A stretch of 64,000 nucleotides of DNA from Nocardia aurea (GTDB lineage: Bacteria; Actinomycetota; Actinomycetes; Mycobacteriales; Mycobacteriaceae): contig NZ_QCYJ01000021.1 of NCBI RefSeq assembly GCF_003123685.1, forward strand, positions 1 through 64,000. Direction: 5' to 3'. A program made the translations under genes and the position numbers. Numbering within the stretch: the first letter of the stretch is position 1; each line of letters starts with the position of its first letter. The notes under the pieces were generated by a model, which was given only the letters and a program-made list of their open reading frames with translations, was not told the origin of the DNA and made no database searches. This document shows, one piece after another, positions 41,778 through 53,206 of the stretch.

Positions 41778-42746
41778 ATGAAAATCGCCTTCGTCGGCAA
41801 GGGGGGCAGCGGTAAGACGACGCTGTCCTCGCTGTTCATCCGCCATCTGGTCGAGCAGGGATCGCCCGTCCTGGCAATCGACGCCGACATCAATCAGCAC
41901 CTGGCCGCGGCCCTCGGGGCCGGTGAAGAGGAGTCGCTGACTCTGCCGACCCTGGGGGAGCGACTGCCCCTGATCAAGGAGTACCTGCGAGGCGACAATC
42001 CGCGGATCGCCTCGGCGGAGGCGATGATCAAGACCACCCCGGCGGGCGCGGGTTCCCGGTTGATCGGTGTCGTGGAGGACAACCCGATCTACCGCGCCTG
42101 CGTGCGCGAGGTCGGGGGAGCCAGGCTCATGGTGACCGGTCCCTTCACCGAGGACGATCTGGGTGTGGCCTGCTATCACTCCAAGGTCGGCGCGGCCGAA
42201 CTGCTGCTCAATCACATGATCGACCGAGCCGGGGAATACGTGGTCGTCGACATGACGGCGGGCGCGGACTCGTTCGCCTCCGGGCTGTTCACGCGATTCG
42301 ACCTGACCGCGCTGGTCTGCGAACCGACCCTGCGCAGCGTCGGCGTCTACCGCCAATATCGCGACTACGCCAAGGATTTCGGCATCGATATCGCGGTGAT
42401 CGGCAACAAGATCTGCGACGAGGACGATCTGGCGTTCCTTCGTGAACATGTCGGTGAGAACCTGCTGTGCTGGCTGGATCGCTCGACGCACGTGCGTGCC
42501 GCCGAGCGCGGCGAGATACGTCCGGTCGCCGAACTCGAACCCGGTAACCGCCGCGCTCTCGCGACGATCCGCTCGGCCGTCGACGCCCGCACGCGTGACT
42601 GGGCGGCGTATCAGCGGCACGCGGTCGAGTTCCATATCCGCAACGCCGAAGCGTGGGCGGGTGTCGAGTTGATCGACCAGATCGACCCCGACTTCGTGCC
42701 GCGACCGGGCCTCGGTTCCCGTCTCGAGGATGCCGTTCGGGGCTGA
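41778..42746 (+). CDS. CooC/MinD-like P-loop ATPase
   Basis: The 322-residue protein starts MKIAFVGKGGSGKTTLSSLF, a deviant Walker A (K-G-G-x-G-K-T-T) of the SIMIBI class. It has the A' aspartate in AIDADINQHL and the later VVVDMTAGAD switch, as in CooC maturation ATPases. GAGGAG lies upstream of the ATG at 41778. CooC proteins load nickel into carbon monoxide dehydrogenase, and relatives act in other metal-cofactor or membrane-associated processes. No CODH or nickel gene is in the window, so the role here is open. It is divergent from the toroid-like membrane protein. Confidence 0.82.
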   Translation: MKIAFVGKGGSGKTTLSSLFIRHLVEQGSPVLAIDADINQHLAAALGAGEEESLTLPTLGERLPLIKEYLRGDNPRIASAEAMIKTTPAGAGSRLIGVVEDNPIYRACVREVGGARLMVTGPFTEDDLGVACYHSKVGAAELLLNHMIDRAGEYVVVDMTAGADSFASGLFTRFDLTALVCEPTLRSVGVYRQYRDYAKDFGIDIAVIGNKICDEDDLAFLREHVGENLLCWLDRSTHVRAAERGEIRPVAELEPGNRRALATIRSAVDARTRDWAAYQRHAVEFHIRNAEAWAGVELIDQIDPDFVPRPGLGSRLEDAVRG

Positions 42747-43170
42747 GCCGGCCGCCGGTGCCGCCCGGCCGATGGCCCGTGTCGGCCGCGATGATCTTTC
42801 GGGTCCGGATGGATCGTCGCGGCTCGGCACGTGGCAGGCACCCGATCTCACCGCTGGGTCGAACCGCGTTCGAGGCAAAGGTTTTCGGCGCGAACAGCAA
42901 CGTTCGCATACTGTCGGTTATCTCTTCCGGTCGATCGTGTACGGCGCTGCCCGAGTCGACGTGGCGTGTCTGTGCCGCCGCGTCGGTTCGCGGTGCGGTG
43001 CGCGTGGCATCGCGGAATCCGTGACGTTGTCCGTGCTCGTCCGTCGGCGTGATTTTCCTGGTAGATAACGTGTAAACGGTGCGCGGAGTCGGCCCGGTCC
43101 GGGCATGCCTCCGCGTTCTTCGTGCCTCCTCCCTCATGTCCCGGCGTTCTCCTCGGGCCCGCGAGCGAGC

Positions 43171-43189
43171 GCGCGTTAGGCTACCCTAA
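43171..43189. promoter_or_regulatory. DtxR/IdeR-type iron box upstream of the siderophore operon
   Basis: The 19-mer ends GTTAGGCTACCCTAA. By eye it matches 14 of 19 positions of TTAGGTTAGGCTAACCTAA, with the core and right half almost intact. A second partial half-site (AAGTTAG) follows directly. IdeR/DtxR with Fe(II) would repress the operon in iron-replete cells. Confidence 0.6.
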
Positions 43190-43281
43190 GTTAGACAAAA
43201 GGTACATACCCGACTCAGGCGTTGTTTGTCACACGGCGACGAACTTGCCCCGATGCCGCGAGTGGCTATGCTCGGGTTACT

Positions 43282-43300
43282 CAATCAGGGTACCCTAATT
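43282..43300. promoter_or_regulatory. Second iron-box-like palindrome near the NRPS start
   Basis: CAGGGTACCCTAA forms a near-perfect inverted repeat around GGTACC and shares the CCCTAA half with the upstream box. It lies 42 bases before the NRPS ATG, a position suited to blocking the promoter or early elongation. Confidence 0.4.
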
Positions 43301-43341
43301 TCTTAGGTCGCCCTTATGAAGTGACTTCGAGAGGCGTTCCC

Positions 43342-46300
43342 ATGGTTGTTGCTCGTCCAGAGGCGAGTGCGGGTATCGATGTTCGGGCAGAAGTGGGTGC
43401 GGTACTTGGCATTTCGGCTGATGCTCTCGATCCCGATGACGACCTGATCGCGCAGGGTGTCGATTCCATCCGCATGATGCGGTTGGCGGGGCAATGGCGC
43501 AAGCGTGGGTGTGACATCGACTTCGCGCGACTGTCGGCCGATCCCACCATCCGTTCCTGGACGACACTGCTGCTGGGCGAGCAGAACTCCGACGACGCCG
43601 TTCCGCCAGGGGTGTCCGATGCTCGGCGTGAGAGCGAGCCGGCGACAGCAGAACTCGATGTCGCCTTCCCGCTCGCGCCGATGCAGCACGCCTATTGGAT
43701 CGGGCGGTCGAACAGTCACGCGCTCGGCGGGGTGGCGGCACACCTGTATATCGAGTTCGACGGCCGCGAGGTCGATCCGCAGCGTTTCAGGTCGGCCGTG
43801 GCGGCGCTGGTGCAACGCCACCCGATGCTGCGAGTCCGGGTGCTGCCTGACGGAACACAACTCGTCGGTGCCGCGCATCCGGAGGCGATCGCTGTCCACG
43901 ACCTGCGTGAAGTGTCGCCGGACGTGGTGACGACGATCCTCGAAGGCAGACGTGAGCGGGGGACACACCGCTCGCTGCCGATCGAGGACGGCGCGGTGAT
44001 CCGCGCGGAGTTGACACTGCTGCCCGACGGCACCGGCCGCGTCCACCTCGACGTCGACATGATCGCGGCCGACGCGATGAGCTACCGGGTACTCGTCGAC
44101 GATCTGGCCCGAATCTATCGGGGCGAGACCCTTTCCGAGCTGGGTGTGACCTTCCCCGCGCTGTCGGCCCAACGGGTCGGACGTGCACCGCGGGAATCGG
44201 ATATCGCCTGGTGGGCGGAGCGTATTCCGGAACTGCCAGGCCCGCCGGAACTGCCGCTCGACGATGCCGCCGCCCGAGGTGATGTCGCGCCGACGACGGT
44301 GCGGCTGCATCACGCCATCGACGCGGCCGATCGAGCACGGCTGGAGGAGCATTCCCGCCGTCGCGGAGTCACCCCGGCGTCGGCGGTGGCCGCGGTATTC
44401 GCCGAAGCGGTCGGCGCGTACTCGAGTACGCCGCGCTTCCTGCTGACCGTACCGATGTTCGACCGCGATCCCGGGCACCCCGACGTGGACAAGGTGGTCG
44501 GGGATTTCACCTCGTCGATCATCGTCGATGTCGATCTCGGCGAGGTCAGGACGCTGGCCGAACGCGCGAACGACCTGCGCGCGGCGATGCACGGCGCCGC
44601 CGCCCACGGTAGTTTCGGCGGACTCGACGTCCTGCGCGAACTCAGCAGGCAGCGTGGGGAACCCGTGGTGTCGCCGGTGGTCTTCACCAGTGCGCTCGGA
44701 CTCGGCGAACTGTTCACCCCCACCGTCACCGAGGTGCTCGGACAGCCCTCGTGGATCGTTTCGCAGGGACCCCAGGTGTTGCTCGACGCTCAGGTCACCG
44801 AGGTCTCCGGCGGACTGCTGCTCAACTGGGATGTCCGCGCGTCCGACCTCGACCTCGATACGGCACGTGCGATGTTCGCCTACTACGTGCGACTGCTGGA
44901 TCTGCTGATCGCGGGCCAATGGGAGCGACCCGCTCCCGATCCGGTCCCGGATGAGATTCGCGCACAACGACTTTCGGTGGAGCGGCCACTGACCCCGTCG
45001 GATCTTTTCGACGGCACGCTGCACGGACGCTTCCACGCCGTGGCCCGAGAGCGGCGCGACGCACCGGCCGTCATCGACGCCGGTCGTACCTGGACCCACG
45101 GCGAACTCGCCGAGGAGGCCGCGCGCGTGGCCGGAGCGTTGCGAACGCTCGGTGTGCGATCCGGCGACACCGTGATCGTCGACTTCCCCAAGGGCGGTGA
45201 CCACATCGTCGCCGCGCTCGGCGTGCTGACCGCGGGCGCCGCCTATGTGCCCATCTCGCCGAACCAGCCGACGGCACGTCGTGAACGCATCGTGTCGGTG
45301 GCGACACCGGCGGCCGTTCTCACAGATAACGCCGGGGCGTGGACCGGTTCCTCGGTCCCGGTGCTCGATATCGCCGACGCGCGTACGGCCTCGCCGGTCG
45401 AGCCGACGACGGTGTCGACCGACGCGCTCGCCTACGTGCTGTTCACCTCCGGTTCGACAGGTCTGCCCAAGGGGGTGGAAGTGCCCCATCGCGCGGCGGT
45501 CGCCACTCTCACCGATCTGGTCCGACGGTACGAACTCGGCCCGGCCGACCGGAGTCTGCTGGTGTCGTCGCTGGAATTCGATCTGTCGGTCTTCGACATC
45601 TTCGGATTGCTCGCCGTCGGCGGCGCCGTCGTCGTACCCGGTGACGACGAGCGCACCAGAGTCGACGACTGGGCCCGGCTCCTGCGCGAGCATTCGGTGA
45701 CCGTTCTCAACTGTGTGCCCTCGATCCTCGGCATGATCCTCGACATCGCGCCGCTGCCGCCGACCTTGCGCGTCGTCGTGATGGGTGGCGACAAAGTCGC
45801 TGTCTCCCTGCTGGATCGGGTCATCGCGCAATTGCCGGATTGTCGGGTCGCCGGTCTGGGCGGCACCACCGAGACCGCGATCCACTCGACCGTCTGCGAG
45901 GCGGCCGACGTTCCGGCGGGTGCGACTTTCGTGCCCTACGGCATCCCGTTGGACGGTGTGCGTTGCCGGGTCGTCGACGCGGTGGGACGCGATCGTCCCG
46001 ATCTCGTTCCCGGCGAGCTGTGGATCGGGGGGAGCGGGGTCGCCCACGGATATCGGGGTGACGCGGAGCGCACGGCCGACCGGTTCGTCGAACTCGACGG
46101 CGTCCGCTGGTACCGCACCGGCGATATCGTGCGGTACCTGCCGGGCGGGTTCCTCGATTTCCTCGGGCGGGCCGACCATCTGGTCAAGATCCGCGGCTAT
46201 CGCGTGGAACTCGGCGAGGTCGAGGCGGGTCTGTTGGGCCTGGACGCCGTCGACGCCGCCGTGGTGTGGTCCGACGGTCGCGAATTGTTCGCCGTGGTCG

Positions 46301-47433
46301 TGGCCGCGGGCGCCACCGGCGCCCACATTCGCGACGCGCTGGCGACAGTGCTTCCGCCGCACATGATTCCGAGGTCGATCACGGTCGTCGAGGAACTTCC
46401 GCTGACATCGAACGGCAAATACGACCGCAAGAAGATCCGCGACCTCGTCGTCTCCGACACCGCGACGGCTTCGGTCGCGCCCCGAACCGGGCTGGAATCG
46501 GCGTTGGTGATCGTGCTCGAGCACATCCTGAGCTCCCGTCCGCTCGGTGTCACCGACGATTTCATCGCGCTCGGCGGCGATTCCGTACTGGCGACCACGT
46601 TCATCGCGTCGGCGCGTCGGTGGCTCGACGCGCCAGGGCTGACCGTCGCCGATGTTTTCTCCCGCCGGACGATCGCCGGGCTGGCCGATCGGCTGGTCGA
46701 ATTGGAAGGTGACCGTGCGGAACTGGTCGCGAGCGTTTTCCTCGATGTCGTCGGCCTGTCCGACGACCAGATTCGCACCGAACTCGACGCGGGAACCCAG
46801 GTCCACGATCGGCCGCGGTCATCGGTGCTGCCGAGTTACGAACTCCGGTCGAGGCCCATCGATATCGAGCGCGATGTCCAGACCGTGCACGGGTGGCTGA
46901 CCCATCCGAAGGCCGAGTACTGGGGGATGCTGAACAGCACGCGCGCCGAGGTCGAGAAACTGATCCGCGACAGCGCGGGTGGCGACGGTGAACCGCATGT
47001 CGGAATGCGCATCGGCTATTTCGAGGGCCGACCGGAATTCCTCTTCGAGCTCTACAACCCGCTGCGCAGTGATCTGGCCCGACCCGGCACCGGATATTCG
47101 CACGAGGCGGGCGATATCGGCATGCATCTGCTGGTGGCGAGCAGTGAGCGCAGCCTGCCCGGATTCACCGCGAACGTGATGCTCCACATCATGCGGACCG
47201 CGTTTCTGGAATTCGGCGCGGCGCGTGTCGTCGTCGAGCCGGATGTCAGGAATCTCGACGTTCAGCGGCTCAACGCCGCCGTCGGCTTCGAAGTCGAGGG
47301 CGACTACCCCGTGGCCGACAAGATGGCACGGCTGAGTTACTGCACGCGTGCGGATTTCCTGCGGGTGACAGACGACGGCCGATCTCTCGCGAACGCCGAT
47401 CAGCTGATCCCACTCGACAAGGCGGCGTTGTGA
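43342..47433 (+). CDS. Siderophore NRPS, ArCP-Cy-A-PCP fused to a GNAT acyltransferase domain
   Basis: The 1363-residue synthetase starts at the ATG preceded by GAGAGG. Domains: carrier protein (10-80, [10 protein letters not shown], Ser42); heterocyclisation domain (105-530) with D-x4-D-x2-S at 239-247 in place of HHxxxDG; adenylation domain (560-1035) with [17 protein letters not shown] and NGKYDR; PCP (1050-1125, LGGDSVLAT, Ser1081); and an AlcB/MbtK-type siderophore GNAT domain (1165-1350). The first three domains parallel MbtB: a salicyl or dihydroxybenzoyl group on the ArCP is joined to Cys/Ser/Thr and cyclised to an azoline. A hand alignment with GrsA gives the specificity code DLFNVGLIHK, between typical Cys and Thr codes. 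No thioesterase is present. The GNAT domain probably acylates an N-hydroxyamine. Overlaps the next gene (GTGA). Confidence 0.92.
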   Translation: MVVARPEASAGIDVRAEVGAVLGISADALDPDDDLIAQGVDSIRMMRLAGQWRKRGCDIDFARLSADPTIRSWTTLLLGEQNSDDAVPPGVSDARRESEPATAELDVAFPLAPMQHAYWIGRSNSHALGGVAAHLYIEFDGREVDPQRFRSAVAALVQRHPMLRVRVLPDGTQLVGAAHPEAIAVHDLREVSPDVVTTILEGRRERGTHRSLPIEDGAVIRAELTLLPDGTGRVHLDVDMIAADAMSYRVLVDDLARIYRGETLSELGVTFPALSAQRVGRAPRESDIAWWAERIPELPGPPELPLDDAAARGDVAPTTVRLHHAIDAADRARLEEHSRRRGVTPASAVAAVFAEAVGAYSSTPRFLLTVPMFDRDPGHPDVDKVVGDFTSSIIVDVDLGEVRTLAERANDLRAAMHGAAAHGSFGGLDVLRELSRQRGEPVVSPVVFTSALGLGELFTPTVTEVLGQPSWIVSQGPQVLLDAQVTEVSGGLLLNWDVRASDLDLDTARAMFAYYVRLLDLLIAGQWERPAPDPVPDEIRAQRLSVERPLTPSDLFDGTLHGRFHAVARERRDAPAVIDAGRTWTHGELAEEAARVAGALRTLGVRSGDTVIVDFPKGGDHIVAALGVLTAGAAYVPISPNQPTARRERIVSVATPAAVLTDNAGAWTGSSVPVLDIADARTASPVEPTTVSTDALAYVLFTSGSTGLPKGVEVPHRAAVATLTDLVRRYELGPADRSLLVSSLEFDLSVFDIFGLLAVGGAVVVPGDDERTRVDDWARLLREHSVTVLNCVPSILGMILDIAPLPPTLRVVVMGGDKVAVSLLDRVIAQLPDCRVAGLGGTTETAIHSTVCEAADVPAGATFVPYGIPLDGVRCRVVDAVGRDRPDLVPGELWIGGSGVAHGYRGDAERTADRFVELDGVRWYRTGDIVRYLPGGFLDFLGRADHLVKIRGYRVELGEVEAGLLGLDAVDAAVVWSDGRELFAVVVAAGATGAHIRDALATVLPPHMIPRSITVVEELPLTSNGKYDRKKIRDLVVSDTATASVAPRTGLESALVIVLEHILSSRPLGVTDDFIALGGDSVLATTFIASARRWLDAPGLTVADVFSRRTIAGLADRLVELEGDRAELVASVFLDVVGLSDDQIRTELDAGTQVHDRPRSSVLPSYELRSRPIDIERDVQTVHGWLTHPKAEYWGMLNSTRAEVEKLIRDSAGGDGEPHVGMRIGYFEGRPEFLFELYNPLRSDLARPGTGYSHEAGDIGMHLLVASSERSLPGFTANVMLHIMRTAFLEFGAARVVVEPDVRNLDVQRLNAAVGFEVEGDYPVADKMARLSYCTRADFLRVTDDGRSLANADQLIPLDKAAL

Positions 47434-49241
47434 GCATCCCCGAGGCTTCGGCCCGATCGTTCTGGCAGACCTACAACACCCGGATCGCGAAGAAGATCCT
47501 GGCCGAGTTCTGCCACGAGCGCTGTATCCGTCCCGTCGAACTGTCGCCGGGCGAGTACGTGGTCCATTCCGACGATCGCGAGACCGAATACCTGTTCCGC
47601 GCCGAGGTGCTGTCGCTGGAGAGTTGGCTCATCGATGAGATGTCGCTGCGGCGGATCCGCCGGGGCGAGCGACTTCGCGTCGACGCGGTCGATCTCGTCA
47701 TCGATCTCGGCGGTTCGCTCGGCATCGCCCGCGAGGCACTGCCGGAATACCTGGAGGAATTCACCAATACACTCGCTATCAGCGCGAATCGTCCCGACAC
47801 GCGACGTATCGCCGCCGCGGATCTGGCACGATCGGATTTCCAGACGATCGAGCGGACGATGACCGAGGGGCATCCCTGCATCGTCGCGAACGCGGGCAGG
47901 CTCGGATTCAGCGTCGACGACGTCGAGCGTTACGCGCCCGAATCGGGTGCCACGTTCGCGCTGCGATGGGTTGCCGTGTGGCGCGAGAATTGTGATTTCG
48001 CCGCGGTTTCCGGTGTCGACTACGACCGACTCGTGCTGGAGGAACTCGGCGCGGAAACCCTCGCCGGATTCGATGACACGCTCGTTCGACGTGGTCTCGA
48101 TCCGTCCCGGTACTACTACATGCCGGTACATCCGTGGCAGTGGGCGGAGAAGATCGCGAGGATCTACGCCGTCGACCTGGTGGAGCAGAAGATCGTCGAC
48201 CTGGGCGAAGCGCCGGATCGGTATCAGCCCCAGCAATCCATTCGGACCGTCTTCAATACGACGCGTCCGGCGCGGCATTACGTGAAGCTGGCGCTCTCGA
48301 TCGTCAACATGGGTTTCACGCGTGGCATGTCCGCGGACTACATGCGAACCACGCCCGCGATCAACGACTGGGTCCGTGATCGGGTGCGCGACGACGAGTA
48401 CCTGGCATCGATCGGCTTCGAGATGCTCTACGAGGTCGCGGCGATCGGATACCGCAACACCAATCTCGACGCTCTCACCCGACCGGGGTCGGAATATCGG
48501 AAACTGCTGTCGGCGCTGTGGCGCGAGAGCCCGACGCGGCTGGTGAACGAGCGCGAACAGTTGACGACGATGGCCGCGCTACTGCATGTGGATCACCTGG
48601 GGACCCCGCTCGTCGTGGCATTCGTCCGCGACTCGGGAATCTCGGTGCGGGAGTGGGTTCGGCGATATCTGCGGGCCTACCTGCATCCGATCATCTACCT
48701 GCTCTACAAGTACGAGTTCAAGTTCTCACCGCACGGGGAGAACTTGATCCTGGTTCTGGACTCCGGCGTTCCGGTCCGGGCGATCCTGAAGGATATCGGC
48801 GAGGAAGTCTCGATTTTCGCCGCGCCCGAGGACTTTCCGGAATCGTGTCGACGGTCCCTGGTCGAGGAGTCCGACAGCATCCGGAACATGGGTGTGCTCT
48901 CGGATGTCTTCGACGATTTCCTGCGCCATCTCGCGGCGGTCCTGCATGCGAGCGGCCTGCTCGCGGACAGCGCGTTCTGGGCCGTCGTCGCGGAAAGTGT
49001 CCTCGAGTTCGAACAGGAGCACCGCGACCTGGACGACCGGTTCGCTCGATGGGACCTGTTCGCGCCGACGTTCAAGGCCATCCACATGAACAGGCTGCAA
49101 TTGTCGAACAACCGCCGCATGGTGAATCTCGGTGACTCGTATTCGACGCTCGTCGACTCCGACCACGAACTCGTGAATCCGATCGCCGGATACCGATCCG
49201 TGGTCGACCGTGCCGAGAGCATGGAGGTGGCGGTCTCGTGA
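47430..49241 (+). CDS. NRPS-independent siderophore synthetase (IucA/IucC family)
   Basis: The 603-residue protein has the ATP-binding NIS motif [15 protein letters not shown] (about residues 147-161), [15 protein letters not shown] and the HPWQWAEKI segment, all standard for the family. NIS synthetases adenylate a carboxylate (citrate, succinyl or related) and join it to an amine or hydroxylamine. The EGHPC-VAN-GR-GF form is that of type A/RhbC/DesD-like members. With the decarboxylase and N-hydroxylase downstream, it should join an N-hydroxydiamine unit to a dicarboxylate or an acylated partner. The start is a GTG overlapping the NRPS stop. Confidence 0.93.
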   Translation: MSIPEASARSFWQTYNTRIAKKILAEFCHERCIRPVELSPGEYVVHSDDRETEYLFRAEVLSLESWLIDEMSLRRIRRGERLRVDAVDLVIDLGGSLGIAREALPEYLEEFTNTLAISANRPDTRRIAAADLARSDFQTIERTMTEGHPCIVANAGRLGFSVDDVERYAPESGATFALRWVAVWRENCDFAAVSGVDYDRLVLEELGAETLAGFDDTLVRRGLDPSRYYYMPVHPWQWAEKIARIYAVDLVEQKIVDLGEAPDRYQPQQSIRTVFNTTRPARHYVKLALSIVNMGFTRGMSADYMRTTPAINDWVRDRVRDDEYLASIGFEMLYEVAAIGYRNTNLDALTRPGSEYRKLLSALWRESPTRLVNEREQLTTMAALLHVDHLGTPLVVAFVRDSGISVREWVRRYLRAYLHPIIYLLYKYEFKFSPHGENLILVLDSGVPVRAILKDIGEEVSIFAAPEDFPESCRRSLVEESDSIRNMGVLSDVFDDFLRHLAAVLHASGLLADSAFWAVVAESVLEFEQEHRDLDDRFARWDLFAPTFKAIHMNRLQLSNNRRMVNLGDSYSTLVDSDHELVNPIAGYRSVVDRAESMEVAVS

Positions 49242-51625
49242 CCACGCACAGTGCCGACACGCCGGATATCGAGATCATCAGGGATGCGCACGGCATTCCG
49301 CATATCGCCGCGGGCTCGGCGGAGGGTGCGCTCTACGGTCAGGGTTACGCGTGCGGAACCGATCGCGCCTGGCAGATCGAGTTCCTGCGACTGCGTGCCG
49401 AAGGCCGCACCGCCGAAGTCTTCGGCGCCGACGCCGTCGGCTGGGACCGGTTCGCGCGCACCGCGGGGATCGACGCGGCCGCACGGCGGATCTACCGGGC
49501 GTCATCGGCCCGTTCGCGCGGGCTGATCCGCGCCTACGTGGACGGTGTCAACGGTTCCCTCGATACCGCGCAAGCCGTCGAACTGGACGAATTCGATCAC
49601 CGCCCCGCACCGTGGCAGCCGTGGACGCCCATCGGGATTTTCCTCGTGCACCACATTCTCTTCGGGCGATTCATCACCAAACTCTGGCGGCTGCACGCGG
49701 CGCGGTCACTCGGGGTCGAGGCGTTCGCGCTGTTCGACTGCGAAGGCGTCGACTACAGCGAGACGAGCGTGCCCGCGCTGCCGGACGAGAAGTTCCTGAC
49801 CGAGCTGCTCGGCCATTTCCCCGGTGCGGCCGTACCGCACGGGAATACCGATATTCCCTCGTTCGGTGACGGCGTATCGGGCAGCAACGCCTGGGGTGTC
49901 GCCGCGGCGCGCACGTCGACCGGATCACCGCTGATCGCGGGCGATCCGCACCGGTTCCTGGAATTGCCCGGCATCTATCAGCAGTTCCACCTCGCCGCCC
50001 CCGAATTCGACGTCGTCGGATTCGCCTTCGCGGGTGTTCCCGGCGTCCCGCATTTCTGTCACGCGGGCTCGGTGGCGTGGGGGATCACCAATGCCATGGG
50101 CGACTACCAGGACCTGTACGTCGAGAAACTCAGCAGAGCCGGTGGGGAGGTGTTCGCGGAATCCGCCACGGGTATCGCGGCGGTCCCGGCCCGGGTGGAG
50201 GAGATCCTGGTGCGCGGCGGCGCCACGGTCACGGTGGAGATCATCACCACCGACAACGGGTCGGTGGTGTTCGGCGGGCCGGATTCGCCGTTCTCGGTGA
50301 GTCTGCGCAGCCCCCTGCTCAGTGACCCGGACGCCACCTTCGACGCGTCGCTGGACGTCCTCTTCGCGAAATCCGTGACCGATGTCGAACAGGCGCTGAC
50401 CGGATGGGTCGAGCCGGTCAATCGCATCGTCATCGCCGACAGCGCCGGTCGGCTGACCCACCACGTCGTCGGCAGGATGCCGGTGCGCGCCCCGGAGAAC
50501 TACTGGCTGCCCGTCCCCGGTTGGGATGAGCGCTACCGGTGGGAGGGATACGCGACCGCGTCGGTCGGCGATGAGAATTTCGACGCGGAAGTGGCCGGGT
50601 ACTCGGTGATCGCTAACCAGCGCATCACCGATTCGGCACCGCTGCAACCGATCACCACCGAATGTGCCGCGTCGTTGCGGGCCGATCGGATCGACGCGCT
50701 GCTCGACGCCACGACGTCGGTGTCGGTGGCGGACTGCGAACGGATCCACGGTGATGTCGAACTCGACCAGGCGGATTCGATCCAGCGACTCCTGCGCCCG
50801 CTGACCGGGCTGAGTCCACGCGCCGAGAACGTGCGTCGCCGCCTGCTCGACTGGAACAGGTCGATGCGCGCCGACAGCACCGACGCCTACGTGTACGCGG
50901 AGTTGCGTGCGCACCTGGTCCGGGCACTCGCCGCCGAACCCGCGCTGGCGGGCCTGGCCGAACCCCACTGGTTCCCCAGGGTTCTCGACCTGTGGTTCGT
51001 CGCGGGGACGCGGATCGCGGCGGCGCTGGAAACCGTACTGAGCCGCGTGGAGGGGCTCGGCGTGGACGTCGAGCGGCTGGTCTGCGGCGCGGTCGAAGAC
51101 GTCGCGGCGCACCTGGACGGTCTGGCCGACATCCCGACCTGGGGCAGTGTCCACGTCCTCGCCCCGATCCACGGTATGGATCTGGTCGGAGCGACGCCGA
51201 AACACCCCGGGCTGTCGCAACGCATCAGGCCGCAGCGGCATTCGCTCGGCGGTGACGGCGAATGCGTCCTCGCCAACGGCAGCGCCGTCGGCGTCGCCCA
51301 CGCGTGCAGTTTCGGCTCGGCCGCGCGTTACGTATGGGATCCGGCCGACCGCGACGCCGGGCGATGGATCGTGCCACTCGGGGTCAGCGGTGATCCGCGC
51401 TCACCGTATTTCGAGGACCAGGCACCGCTGTGGGCGCGCGGCGAACTGATCGACATCGTCAGCGACTGGTCGACGCTTCGCGAGTCCGCGACCCACCGGG
51501 ATGTTCTCAGCCGTGTTCCAGGGGCGGCGGACGATTCACGCGGCGACGGTTCCGACACCTACCGGCTCGCGGTGCGCCCGGCACCGGCGTGGTCGACCAA
51601 CGGCTCGACGCTGGGAGAGTTATGA
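49238..51625 (+). CDS. Penicillin acylase-family (Ntn) amidohydrolase, apparently cytosolic
   Basis: The 795-residue protein has an N-terminal alpha-chain-like part ([35 protein letters not shown]). The autocatalytic junction is [18 protein letters not shown], where Ser216 would become the N-terminal nucleophile. The beta chain contains [36 protein letters not shown] and the late N-G-S-A-V-G-V-A-H segment. The closest functional precedent is PvdQ, which removes an acyl chain during pyoverdine maturation. PvdQ is periplasmic, whereas this protein lacks a signal peptide. It may deacylate an intermediate or catalyse acyl transfer. Starts at a GTG overlapping the IucA/IucC stop. Confidence 0.88.
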   Translation: MTTHSADTPDIEIIRDAHGIPHIAAGSAEGALYGQGYACGTDRAWQIEFLRLRAEGRTAEVFGADAVGWDRFARTAGIDAAARRIYRASSARSRGLIRAYVDGVNGSLDTAQAVELDEFDHRPAPWQPWTPIGIFLVHHILFGRFITKLWRLHAARSLGVEAFALFDCEGVDYSETSVPALPDEKFLTELLGHFPGAAVPHGNTDIPSFGDGVSGSNAWGVAAARTSTGSPLIAGDPHRFLELPGIYQQFHLAAPEFDVVGFAFAGVPGVPHFCHAGSVAWGITNAMGDYQDLYVEKLSRAGGEVFAESATGIAAVPARVEEILVRGGATVTVEIITTDNGSVVFGGPDSPFSVSLRSPLLSDPDATFDASLDVLFAKSVTDVEQALTGWVEPVNRIVIADSAGRLTHHVVGRMPVRAPENYWLPVPGWDERYRWEGYATASVGDENFDAEVAGYSVIANQRITDSAPLQPITTECAASLRADRIDALLDATTSVSVADCERIHGDVELDQADSIQRLLRPLTGLSPRAENVRRRLLDWNRSMRADSTDAYVYAELRAHLVRALAAEPALAGLAEPHWFPRVLDLWFVAGTRIAAALETVLSRVEGLGVDVERLVCGAVEDVAAHLDGLADIPTWGSVHVLAPIHGMDLVGATPKHPGLSQRIRPQRHSLGGDGECVLANGSAVGVAHACSFGSAARYVWDPADRDAGRWIVPLGVSGDPRSPYFEDQAPLWARGELIDIVSDWSTLRESATHRDVLSRVPGAADDSRGDGSDTYRLAVRPAPAWSTNGSTLGEL

Positions 51626-53094
51626 ACCTATTGACCGATGCGCGAATGGAACTCATGCGACGGCGGCTGGCGGCGGCCGGAGCGAGCGTCGAGCGCGCGC
51701 CCGCCAACGTGACGGCCGTCGACGACATCTCCGACGGCAGGCTGCGGATCGCCGAACGGCGCATGTGGAAGATCTACGACCTGGACCGGGAGTCGATCTC
51801 GCACAATATCGGCCTCGTCCTGCACTTCGGCGGTACGTACACGCTGGACTCGGTGATCGCGTCGTTCGAACTCATGGTTCGCAACGCCGATGTGCTCGGA
51901 TCCGTTGTCGCCGTGGACGATGCGGGAATTCCGCGGCGCGTGCCGGTCCGACGAAACGGTCGTTGGGTCGAACCGGGCGCGATCTGGGAGTGGGGCACAT
52001 CGAGTGCGTCCGAGGATATTCCCGTCGCGACCGGCCCGATCGGCCGCGCGCAGGTGAACGCGGCGGCGTCTGCATTGGCGAAGGCGCCGTTCGATCTGAG
52101 CGCGGAGCCGCCGCTGCGTGCCCGTATCCACGCGACCGAGTCCGGTGAGATCTCGATGGTGGTGGTCGTGCACCATCTGGCCGTGGACGACACCTCGTGG
52201 TCGTTGCTGCTCGGTGCGCTGATCTCCGGTTCGTGGCCGCAGGCATCCGGTGAGCCGGTCTCCCGGCGCCCGGACACGCCGCCCGGCCCGGACGTGCTCG
52301 ACCGCGCGCTGCGGCACGCGACGGCGACCTGGGCGGCGCCGGAGGTGCGGTTTCCGCTGTCGGGAGCGTTGCCCGAACTCACCGCGGCGCAGAGTTGGCT
52401 GGCTCCGCTCAGTGACAACGACGGTGTCCGACTGGAGAATCCGATCGACCCGGCGCGGATCACTGCGCTGAACGGCGTCGCCGGGGAAGTGGGCGCGACC
52501 CTGAACGCCACCCTCATCGCGGTATGCGCGTTGAGTGTGTACGCACTGACCGACGCCGCCGACCATGTGCTGCTCGTGCCGGCCGAGAATCGGCGGGCGG
52601 GCGAAGAACAGGACCGGGTCGGTTACAGCGGGAACATTGTTCCCATGCGTTTCTCGCTCGCGCCGGAATCGACGGTGCGAGAGGCCCTTCGAGACGCGGT
52701 GTCGGCGGTGTACCGGGCGATGGAATTCGCCACCGTCGACTACGGAACCATCCTCACCGCACTCAGGAACGCGGGTGGCCGCTTTCCGGTCGCCGAGATC
52801 ATGGCCTCGGTGCGCAACGCGCCGCTGCGCGGTATCCCGGTTCCGGCGAACGCGCGGGTCACCTGCGAATCGGTGTTCAACGGCGTCGGAAACTACCCGC
52901 TGACCTTCGCTTTCGAGATCGGCGCCGACGATGGTGTGCACCTCGAGATCGACTATCAACCCGCTGCCGTCGACGCCGAGTTCGCGCGGCGCGCGTCGGA
53001 GATGGCCGCCGATGTCGTCGCACGGCTGCCGCGGTCCCTCGACGGGCGACTGGGGCAGTTCATCCGGGAGATACGGGAAGCGGAGAGCTCGTAA
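51622..53094 (+). CDS. Stand-alone NRPS condensation-type domain
   Basis: The 490-residue protein is a single condensation fold with active-site motif [14 protein letters not shown] (HHxxxDD, the usual Gly replaced by Asp). Other features are the early [19 protein letters not shown] (C1/C2-like) and the late [14 protein letters not shown] plus [20 protein letters not shown] segments (C5/C6-like). It has no carrier or adenylation partner of its own. It probably releases the phenolic-azoline acyl group from the NRPS by condensing it with the free amine of an N-hydroxydiamine. Starts by ATGA overlap with the acylase gene. Confidence 0.85.
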   Translation: MNLLTDARMELMRRRLAAAGASVERAPANVTAVDDISDGRLRIAERRMWKIYDLDRESISHNIGLVLHFGGTYTLDSVIASFELMVRNADVLGSVVAVDDAGIPRRVPVRRNGRWVEPGAIWEWGTSSASEDIPVATGPIGRAQVNAAASALAKAPFDLSAEPPLRARIHATESGEISMVVVVHHLAVDDTSWSLLLGALISGSWPQASGEPVSRRPDTPPGPDVLDRALRHATATWAAPEVRFPLSGALPELTAAQSWLAPLSDNDGVRLENPIDPARITALNGVAGEVGATLNATLIAVCALSVYALTDAADHVLLVPAENRRAGEEQDRVGYSGNIVPMRFSLAPESTVREALRDAVSAVYRAMEFATVDYGTILTALRNAGGRFPVAEIMASVRNAPLRGIPVPANARVTCESVFNGVGNYPLTFAFEIGADDGVHLEIDYQPAAVDAEFARRASEMAADVVARLPRSLDGRLGQFIREIREAESS

Positions 53095-53206
53095 CCGATT
53101 CCATCCCGCCGAATTCCCGAGCAGCGCACCAACCGGCCCGTCGCGCGGAACCTGTCCGCCGTGCGCGTCGTCCGATCGAAAAATCTTGTGTTCATATTCT
53201 CGAGTT

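Larger units (their letters stand above)
42747..43341. other. Regulatory gap upstream of the siderophore operon
   Basis: The 595 bases contain no convincing gene. The 3' half is relatively AT-rich and holds two iron-box-like sequences (43171-43189 and 43282-43300). The leader immediately before the NRPS start carries GAGAGG. Confidence 0.55.

Noticed and set aside
43303..46806. Reverse-strand open frame of 1167 codons
   Set aside because: It lies antisense to the NRPS and arises from high third-position GC; composition is Arg/His/Gln-biased without motifs.
49925..51301. Reverse open frame of 458 codons opposite the acylase gene
   Set aside because: Antisense shadow lacking any motif.
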